A DNA stretch of 64,000 nt, taken from assembly GCA_963729695.1 (NCBI GenBank), contig CAVSOT010000007.1:992001-1056000 (forward strand). Direction: 5' to 3'. This stretch comes from PALSA-693 sp963729695. Lineage in GTDB: Bacteria; Actinomycetota; Acidimicrobiia; Acidimicrobiales; Palsa-688. Shown one piece after another: positions 58,638-64,000 of this stretch (position 1 is the stretch's first letter; each line of letters starts with the position of its first letter). Made by a program: the position numbers and the translations under genes. The notes beneath the pieces were generated by a model. It had not been told where the DNA came from. It worked only from the letters and a program-made list of their open reading frames with translations, and ran no database searches.

Positions 58638-59084
58638 TTAGAAGGAGGTGTGCACGATCAGCAGGTGGCAGGGGCAGTGGTGGGAGACCTTGTTGGGGAC
58701 CCCGCCCAGCAGGAACCGCTTGCTCCGGTCTGCACCCTGATTGCCGACGACGACGAGATCGGCGTTGACCTCGTCGGCTACGTCAAGGATCACCGACGCG
58801 GGGTGGCCCAGGCGGGCGTAGGTCTGAGAGGGAACGCCTGCCTCGTCGGCGCGGTCGGCAGCGGCGCCGAGCATCGACCTGACGACGTAGGCCTCGTCGA
58901 CCTCGCCCCGTTTCTCGGGGGCCAGGCCCCGCTGGTGCTGGTAGATCTCTTCGGGCGTCAGCGGTCGGTAAGCCGTGACGATGTGCAGGCGGGCGGTCGC
59001 CTGGACGGCGAGATGAATGGCGTGATCGACTGCGTGCAACGCCGCCGTAGATCCGTCCGTGCCGACGAGGATCTCTCGGTACAC
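58638..59084 (-). CDS. Universal stress protein (UspA family)
   Basis: A 148-residue USP domain: MYREILVGTDGSTAALHAVD, the central YARLGHPASVILDVADEV, LVVVGNQGADRSKRFLLGGVPNKVSHHCPCHLLIV. The G-x2-G-x9-G pattern for ATP binding is approximately kept (GNQG...GGVPN). It is a single-domain cytoplasmic protein, usually induced by stress or stasis. It lies alone beside the IS21 element. Confidence 0.92.
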   Translation of the reverse strand: MYREILVGTDGSTAALHAVDHAIHLAVQATARLHIVTAYRPLTPEEIYQHQRGLAPEKRGEVDEAYVVRSMLGAAADRADEAGVPSQTYARLGHPASVILDVADEVNADLVVVGNQGADRSKRFLLGGVPNKVSHHCPCHLLIVHTSF

Positions 59085-59473
59085 CGCTCCCGTCCTAACC
59101 GTCGTCTACGACAAGCCAGATTAGGTCGATTCTCGCGACGATGACCCGTTGGGTTGCATCAACCTCCAGTGGGACCACGACCTCCACTCCTTGGGGTGAC
59201 GATCACCACGTCCACCGGTCGCCACGCCTCCCCGCCGTCGCGGGTCCGCAGGGGACGGGAACTCAGAGGGCGCAGACACCTTTGAAACCCATTCTTGACG
59301 CTTGGAGGATTGTCTTGCCGCGGATCCTCGGGTGACGAGACGCTCAGCGGGGTGTACCGTGATCATGACACGGTAGAAGTCCCAGTCGTGTTGGGCCAAC
59401 TTCGGCTGGCCGGGGAGCGATGCTCCGGACCCTGGTAGCGCGCCATTGATGCGCCCGATTCCAGGAGAGTGCT

Positions 59474-59845
59474 ATGGGTCCAGTCGAGGTCTCGCCCGAG
59501 AGTGTCTGGCATCGACGCCCAGCGCTGTTGTCGAGGTGCGACTCCGATCACGGGGTGATCTGGCTTCGAGGCGCTCACGACGCATCTACCGCGGTGGCGC
59601 TGTGCATAACCGTGGCTCGGACGATCGACGTTGACGACACACACCTGATCATCGATCTGAGCGAGGTGACGTTCATGGATACAGCGACGGTCGAAGTGAT
59701 TATCCGGGCCGAGGCGTTCCTCCAAGAGCGGTCGCGGTCCTTGACACTGCGGTCCCCATCGACCCCCGCTTTGCGCATCCTCAGCGTGAGCGGTTTGGCC
59801 GATCTTGTCGACCCCGGGGCAACGTCCGCTCCGGGGTGTAGATAA
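59474..59845 (+). CDS. STAS-domain anti-sigma factor antagonist-like protein
   Basis: A 123-residue STAS protein: GVIWLRGAHDASTAVALCIT, LIIDLSEVTFMDTATVEVII, LTLRSPSTPALRILSVSGLA. Thr follows the Asp in FMDTA, the usual phosphorylation position. It is similar to the protein at 37.6 kb. No kinase/phosphatase partner is adjacent. Confidence 0.82.
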   Translation: MGPVEVSPESVWHRRPALLSRCDSDHGVIWLRGAHDASTAVALCITVARTIDVDDTHLIIDLSEVTFMDTATVEVIIRAEAFLQERSRSLTLRSPSTPALRILSVSGLADLVDPGATSAPGCR

Positions 59846-60298
59846 AAATGGTGCGCCTCAAGGAATGTCTTATCCAACACACCGGCGGTCGGCGGTTGAT
59901 GCATGACAGTGGACAACACCAACGCCGAGTGGCGGACGTTGGAACGCTTCGACTGGCGTGACGGCGTCAGGTGCTGCGCGTCAGGGCTGTTGCTCGCCAC
60001 ATGCACCGCGATTGGCGTGCTCGCCGGGGGTCCTCTTGGGCGGGGCGCTCGGCAGATAGGACGGTCGCGTAGGCGAGTTAGACGGCGAGTCAAGGTATCA
60101 TTGTTAACCTAAATCGCTCTTGTTCGTGCGCCGGCCAACCGCCCTTCGGCCGGCGCACTCGGGCTGCGGCCCCCGAATCACGTCCACCCGCCAGGACGTC
60201 GGGGGCTGCAGCCCACATTCGACGGCGTATCAGGACACAACGAACGACGCTCTTAGTCCGGCGCGGCGGCTTGTTCTCTCATTCGGCCGACGCGCGAC
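59846..60298. other. Stretch without a firm gene
   Basis: A 69-codon frame from 59903 (MTVDNTNAEWRTLERFDWRD) is open, with one hydrophobic stretch (SGLLLATCTAIGVLAGG), but its Arg-rich end is unconvincing. Nothing else is seen. Confidence 0.3.
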
Positions 60299-60338
60299 GC
60301 GGCCCCGACGCAGCACGACCCGCCTGCGTCGGGGCCGC
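60299..60338. terminator. Strong hairpin beside the second IS3 copy
   Basis: GCGGCCCCGACGCAG pairs perfectly with its complement over a ten-base loop. There is no T run. The IS element inserted 11 bp away. It may be a factor-independent pause/terminator or a protein-binding dyad. Confidence 0.55.
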
Positions 60339-60378
60339 ACCTCTCAGAATGAGGTTGCCCAGAAATTGTGGACACGGT

Positions 60379-61254
60379 TTATGCGGCTTGTGGCTTGCTG
60401 CGGGCTAAGGCTAGTTCGTATTGGATCGGGCTTTGGTTGCCGGCCTTGGTGCATCGCCGTCGGTGGTTGTAGAAGTTGATGTAGAGGGCGACACCGGCCC
60501 GGAGTTCGTCGAGGTCGGTGAAGGTGTGCCGGTAGAAGTATTCGTGTTTGAAGATCGACCAGAAGCTTTCGGCGCTGGCGTGGTCGTAGCAGCTACCGGT
60601 CGCTCCCATGGATCGGACCAGATCGACTCGGTCACAGACTGCCACGACCTTTCGATCGCTGAACTGACTGCCCCTGTCGGTGTGAAACACCGTGCCGGCC
60701 ACCTGCCCGAAACGGGCCGAGACCGCTTGGTCGAGGGCATCGAGAACGATTTCGGTACGCATGTGATCAGCCATGGCGTATCCCAGCACCCGCGACGATC
60801 CCTCGTCTCGGATGGCACACATGAACGCCTCGCCGTCGCCGACGGGCAGGTAGGTGATGTCCGAGGTCCACAGCTCGTCCACCCCCTTGGGATGGAACTC
60901 CCGCTGGACCAGGTCCGGCGGGTAGCTGGCGTCGGGGTCGACGGTGGTGGTGGTCACCTTGAACAGTCTCGGGCTGACTCCGACAATGCCCAGATCGGCC
61001 ATCCGCCCAGCGACGGTGTTGCGGCTCACTCGCTCGCCGGCCTGGTGCAGGTCGGTGGTGATCCGCGGCGAGCCGTAGGTCCCCTTCGACGCCTGGTGGA
61101 AGCCGATGATCTTGGCGTCCAGATCGGCCCGGCGGACCTCGCTGGGCAAAAGATCACGGTCCTGGGCCGCTCGCCAGCGGTAATAGCCCGAAGCCGACAC
61201 CTCGAGCAGGCGGGCCATCCGGGTGATCTCAAAGGTCGCGCACTCCGCCGCCAT
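60379..61254 (-). CDS. IS3-family transposase OrfB (copy 2)
   Basis: Translation is identical to the copy at 15876-16751, with the same acidic triad (SDITYLPV, HTDRGSQF, SAESFWS). It starts at ATG 61254 within the OrfA stop. Confidence 0.92.
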   Translation of the reverse strand: MAAECATFEITRMARLLEVSASGYYRWRAAQDRDLLPSEVRRADLDAKIIGFHQASKGTYGSPRITTDLHQAGERVSRNTVAGRMADLGIVGVSPRLFKVTTTTVDPDASYPPDLVQREFHPKGVDELWTSDITYLPVGDGEAFMCAIRDEGSSRVLGYAMADHMRTEIVLDALDQAVSARFGQVAGTVFHTDRGSQFSDRKVVAVCDRVDLVRSMGATGSCYDHASAESFWSIFKHEYFYRHTFTDLDELRAGVALYINFYNHRRRCTKAGNQSPIQYELALARSKPQAA

Positions 61255-61574
61255 CAACGCAAATCTCTCGGCTTTGGTGGACTCGAAGCGAAGTACGCGG
61301 CAGCTTTTCCCAAGAAGGCCAGGTCCTTGTCCTGCTCAGCCACCTGGCGGCGCAACCTCAACAACTCCGTACGCTCCGCCGCGCTCAACGGCTCATCCGA
61401 ACTGCCCGCCACCGCCTCCAACCGGCGTCGCTCATCGCGTACCCACCGGGCCAACGAGCTATCCACCACCGACAGCTCAGCCGCCACCTCCGCAACCGAC
61501 CGGCCCGTATCGATCACACGATGCGCAGCCTCAGTCTTGAACTCCAACGTGAACTTCCGCCTCATAGTTCCCAT
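61254..61574 (-). CDS. IS3-family transposase OrfA (copy 2)
   Basis: Identical to the protein at 16751-17071 (MRRKFTLEFKTEAAHRVI, HTH and leucine-zipper segment). Confidence 0.92.
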   Translation of the reverse strand: MGTMRRKFTLEFKTEAAHRVIDTGRSVAEVAAELSVVDSSLARWVRDERRRLEAVAGSSDEPLSAAERTELLRLRRQVAEQDKDLAFLGKAAAYFASSPPKPRDLR

Positions 61575-61739
61575 GATCAGACATCCTCCCAGCCGACCCC
61601 AAGGTCAGCCTCTCAGGTGTCCACAAAAACTGGGGAACCTCAGAATGCGAGGGCGGTGTGGACGCCGATCTCGGATGTGCCCTGTCAGCTGGAGCTCTGA
61701 CCCTCAAGGCAGCTGTCTGGCTGGACAACGTTTCGTTGT

Positions 61740-62459
61740 TCACAGCCTGAACCTTCTCCCCCTCGGTTTGGATGCTTTTTCTGGCGCGCACCCTGAGTCG
61801 TTGCAGACCGTCGCGAGTCCTCCAACGTATGCAAGCGACCCGAGGCCCACTATGAGCGGAAGCCCAAAGGTGGCAACGGCTCCGGCCCCCGCGATCGCTC
61901 CGGCTGCGCCCAGGCCCGCGATACTGAGCAGACACTTGAAGTTCAGCCGAAGATCCGGGTCGGGCCACTCTCCGCTCTGCAAAAGAAGGCGCTTCTGCTG
62001 GAGTGTTTGCTGTTCCTCGGGGCATTGCTGGTCTATGGAAGTACACACGTTGATCACGAAGGACTTGAGGCCGACCTGGTCTCGGAGCCAGATGAGAGCC
62101 GTCGTTTCTTCGTTTTCGGTGTCCGGGGAGTCACCGAGGTCGTCGGTCGCCTGTACCGCTTCGAGGTTCAGGCGGTCGAGGCCGGCGGCAATCACTTCGT
62201 CGCTCTGACCATCCAGGGCGGTTCGAATGTCAATGGCGGCGAGAGCCGATTCCTCTATGCCTAGGCTCATTCGCCGAGCGATCTCGAGTAGCCCGCTGGG
62301 GTCTAAACGGCCCAAGCTGGCTTCCCCGTAGGTGAGGTAGGTGGACCAGAGGTAGTCGAGTTGGAGGAGTTGGTCAATGGTGGACAAGGCGACCTGAAGG
62401 GACATCTCCTCAGTCAGGGAGAGTCGTTGTGCGCCGACGGGGGGTTCTCGTGTGGCCAT
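61740..62459 (-). CDS. Orphan protein with C-terminal hydrophobic hairpin
   Basis: A 239-residue protein I do not recognise. The N-terminal 150 residues are acidic and helical (LTEEMSLQVALSTIDQLLQL, SLGIEESALAAIDIRTALDG, NLEAVQATDDLGDSPDTENE). They are followed by CTSIDQQCPEEQQTLQQKRL. A glycine-rich hydrophobic stretch (LLSIAGLGAAGAIAGAGAVA, GLPLIVGLGSLAYVGGLATV) could span the membrane twice. The start ATG 62459 has AAGG upstream. A terminator separates it from the capsid-like gene on the same strand. Confidence 0.65.
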   Translation of the reverse strand: MATREPPVGAQRLSLTEEMSLQVALSTIDQLLQLDYLWSTYLTYGEASLGRLDPSGLLEIARRMSLGIEESALAAIDIRTALDGQSDEVIAAGLDRLNLEAVQATDDLGDSPDTENEETTALIWLRDQVGLKSFVINVCTSIDQQCPEEQQTLQQKRLLLQSGEWPDPDLRLNFKCLLSIAGLGAAGAIAGAGAVATFGLPLIVGLGSLAYVGGLATVCNDSGCAPEKASKPRGRRFRL

Positions 62460-62563
62460 GAGTTGTTACCTTAAGAGGTTTCTCGCAACCGCGAATTCTC
62501 GTTTTGGTTGTTCTCGGGTATGGAAATGTCGAACCGGGAATCCCGCCGTCGAAGGGTTCGAAA

Positions 62564-62606
62564 ACGGGGACGGACCGGGGAGACCCCCAACCGGATCCGT
62601 CCCCGT
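62564..62606 (-). terminator. Terminator after the capsid-like gene
   Basis: ACGGGGACGGA pairs with TCCGTCCCCGT around a loop that itself contains a CCGGGG/CCCC stem. On the minus strand the stem is followed by TTTT. It separates the capsid-like gene from the orphan gene. Confidence 0.7.
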
Positions 62607-62706
62607 CTCGTTTCGCGCAGGCCGGCGCCGCTTCAAGGTGGCGGGACATGCCGGCCTTCGGCTCAGCCAAGGGATCAGCGACCTCGGCTGAGTCCGTTAA
62701 CGCAAA

Positions 62707-63384
62707 TCAGAAGAGGATGCTCGTCACCGCGCCCTGCGGGGCGGAAAACCCGGTGCCGGATGCGATCGCCAGCGACTGGCCGTAACCCAACAGGAACGCC
62801 ACGTACGCGTACACCTGCAGCCTGATATGCAAAGTCCCGCTCGGGACTTCTGGAAGGACTCTCGTTCTCATCTCGGATTCGAAGAGCCAGGCGTCGTCCC
62901 ACACGCAGCCGAGAGCGATGTCCTGGGCCGACCCGGACCCGGCGGTGTCGGCCGTGGTGATGTTGGCGTCGTGATAAATCGACGGGCCACACGGCATGCG
63001 GGCGACGAGACCCTCGGCAGGGACGGCGTCCTGTTCAAGGGCGGCCACGTTGAACGGCCCGAGACCGCGGGATTCGACGAGCGGGCGGTTGTTCGAATCG
63101 ACCCCGGAGATGTACCACATCGCCCTGCGTGGATGGCACACATAGGCGAGCGAACTCAGGGTGAACCGGTTCTTCGCCACCTGGGATGCCATCGCACCGA
63201 AAACGCTGAACATGTGCCAGGCGGCAGGGCTACCGGTGGTGTACGTGACCGTGTTGTAGCCAGTCCACGGCGACGCGCCGGCACTCGAGTACAGGCCGAC
63301 GATCTGGCCGCCCGCCGGCTGACCCTGCTGACCCGACACCGAACCAGATCCAGCGATGACCTGCAGGTCGAGCTGAGCTGGGCA
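62707..63384 (-). CDS. HK97-fold phage major capsid-like protein (C-terminal part)
   Basis: About 225 residues match the second half of HK97-type capsid proteins: QLDLQVIAGSGSVSGQQ, then LAYVCHPRRAMWYISGVDSN, MPCGPSIYHDANI, and the hallmark ending ESEMRTRVLPEVPSGTLHIR with VYAYVAFLLGYGQSLAIASG. GTG 63339 is an in-frame start, but homology continues a little further upstream, to about 63384. The N-arm and scaffold-like part are missing, so it is truncated or a remnant. No terminase, portal or protease lies within the window. Confidence 0.7.
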   Translation of the reverse strand, partial: CPAQLDLQVIAGSGSVSGQQGQPAGGQIVGLYSSAGASPWTGYNTVTYTTGSPAAWHMFSVFGAMASQVAKNRFTLSSLAYVCHPRRAMWYISGVDSNNRPLVESRGLGPFNVAALEQDAVPAEGLVARMPCGPSIYHDANITTADTAGSGSAQDIALGCVWDDAWLFESEMRTRVLPEVPSGTLHIRLQVYAYVAFLLGYGQSLAIASGTGFSAPQGAVTSILF

Positions 63385-63386
63385 AG

Positions 63387-63632
63387 ATGGAATCTGGAGA
63401 GAAGCTCGCCGAACTGCTCCGTCGAATTAAGGGAGTCTTCGATGTCCCCAAGGTCCATTTTCAGGTGTCCGTCGCTGACGAGGCATCGCGACATTTAAAT
63501 TTAGGTGGGATTCTGGATCGCAACGAGTTCACAGTTCTTTTTATCAAGTGTTCGAACACCCGCCGACAAACTGAAGGTGGCTCAGGAGATTTCTTCGACG
63601 ACGGAAGTTCATGGGGAGTTACGACGATGTGA
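63387..63632 (+). CDS. Small protein, unknown (overlaps next gene)
   Basis: An 81-residue frame: MESGEKLAELLRRIKGVFDV, PKVHFQVSVADEASRHLNLG, GILDRNEFTVLFIKCSNTRR. The composition is natural. It ends 20 bases inside the next gene, as in a translationally coupled pair. It starts right at the truncated end of the capsid-like gene on the other strand. Confidence 0.45.
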   Translation: MESGEKLAELLRRIKGVFDVPKVHFQVSVADEASRHLNLGGILDRNEFTVLFIKCSNTRRQTEGGSGDFFDDGSSWGVTTM

Positions 63633-64000
63633 GAACAGTCTGGATCCTCAGCGGAAGTATACCACGCGAGATCATCAGGCTGGCAGACGTAGTCCTCGAG
63701 GCCCGAACGAGCCATGGGCAGTGGTATCGGGCCGCTCTGGCTCTGGCTGCACGTGAGGCATGGGAAGTGGACAAGGATTTTGCTCGTAGCTCGTACGACT
63801 TCGCCAGCGGAAGAGAGGGCGAGCGACTTCTCATCTGCCGAAACGTTATTCGCAGGCTTGAATCCTGGGAACAGCCTTCGCAACCGACATTTCTTGACGA
63901 TTGGACTCCGGCCGACGTCTCATCGGCATGGACGAACTTCTTTTTGGAGACGTATCGTCGCCTGCTCGTTCGGTTGACGATTGCGCAGACGGTGAAGAGT
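63611..64000 (+). CDS. Unknown protein, 3' partial (runs off the window)
   Basis: From ATG 63611 the frame is open to the last base, 130 codons: MGSYDDVRTVWILSGSIPRE, IIRLADVVLEARTSHGQWYR, AALALAAREAWEVDKDFARS, then NFFLETYRRLLVRLTIAQTV. It is helical, charged and convincing as a protein. No stop occurs within the window. No family is recognised. Confidence 0.6.
   Translation, partial: MGSYDDVRTVWILSGSIPREIIRLADVVLEARTSHGQWYRAALALAAREAWEVDKDFARSSYDFASGREGERLLICRNVIRRLESWEQPSQPTFLDDWTPADVSSAWTNFFLETYRRLLVRLTIAQTVKS

Larger units (their letters stand above)
60350..61642 (-). mobile_element. IS3-family insertion sequence, 1293 bp, copy 2
   Basis: Same ends, same length and the same encoded proteins as the copy at 15847-17139. 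It is flanked by GAA on both sides, a 3-bp target duplication, so this copy also arose by ordinary transposition. It lies between the STAS gene and an orphan minus-strand gene and breaks no recognisable gene. Confidence 0.95.

Noticed and set aside
60421..62208. 595-codon plus-strand frame over the second IS3 copy and beyond
   Set aside because: It is the same antisense shadow, extended by chance into DNA that codes for the orphan protein on the other strand.
63461..63883. 140-codon minus-strand frame near the right edge
   Set aside because: The plus strand has two overlapping frames with more natural composition; this one lacks a start signal and a domain.

Overview
This window is high-GC DNA with dense gene packing, GTG starts, a tRNA with no encoded CCA end, GAF-ANTAR regulators and MenB. 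It fits the chromosome of an actinobacterium, possibly an uncultured Acidimicrobiia-like lineage; that placement is inference. There are no rRNA genes and no CRISPR array. Many genes, above all the first 6.5 kb and scattered later ones, need one or more single-base frame corrections to read through. That points either to an unpolished assembly or to real decay, and I flag it gene by gene.

Layout. 0-5.4 kb: a peptide/nickel-type ABC importer operon (binding protein, two ATPases, two permeases), followed by menB (5.5-6.4 kb). 6.4-7.1 kb: six 111-bp tandem repeats that begin in the 3' end of menB and stop at a perfect 22-bp-stem palindrome. 7.2-14.6 kb: tRNA-Leu(GAG) followed by an integrated mobilizable element (tyrosine integrase, Xis-like protein, XRE repressor, small HTH proteins, large MobF relaxase-helicase). 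14.7-17.7 kb: a wreck zone holding a cupin fragment, a truncated response regulator and a DUF4118/GAF sensor gene split by a 1293-bp IS3-family element.

18-23 kb: a redox and detoxification block with an ABM-domain protein, a LinB-like haloalkane dehalogenase, a peroxiredoxin, an ECF sigma/anti-sigma pair, a second thioredoxin-fold peroxiredoxin-like protein and an SDR dehydrogenase. 23-30 kb: gene remnants, two secreted proteins on the minus strand and a second ECF sigma/zinc-finger anti-sigma pair. 30-36 kb: a CLC channel with a MarR regulator, a Na/Ca-type exchanger and a group-2 sigma factor. 36-43 kb: small proteins, a STAS protein, a glycosyltransferase and an FkbM methyltransferase.

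43-54 kb: two separate pairs of GAF-ANTAR antiterminators flanking a fatty-acid desaturase, a XerC-like recombinase and a CapA-family lipoprotein. 54.7-58.4 kb: an IS21 element whose istB is split inside its Walker A region by an IS110 element. 58.6-60.3 kb: a universal stress protein and a second STAS protein. 60.35-61.64 kb: a second copy of the 1293-bp IS3 element, with encoded proteins identical to the first. 61.7-64 kb: an orphan protein, an HK97-type capsid-like gene and two overlapping plus-strand genes running off the end.

Taken together, this is a chromosome segment rich in stress and signalling regulators (two ECF sigmas, one group-2 sigma, two STAS proteins, four ANTAR proteins), repeatedly hit by mobile DNA and littered with remnants. 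The best candidates for something new are the menB-derived 111-bp repeat array beside the tRNA/integrase site, the duplicated GAF-ANTAR pairs, and the capsid-like orphan locus at the right end.
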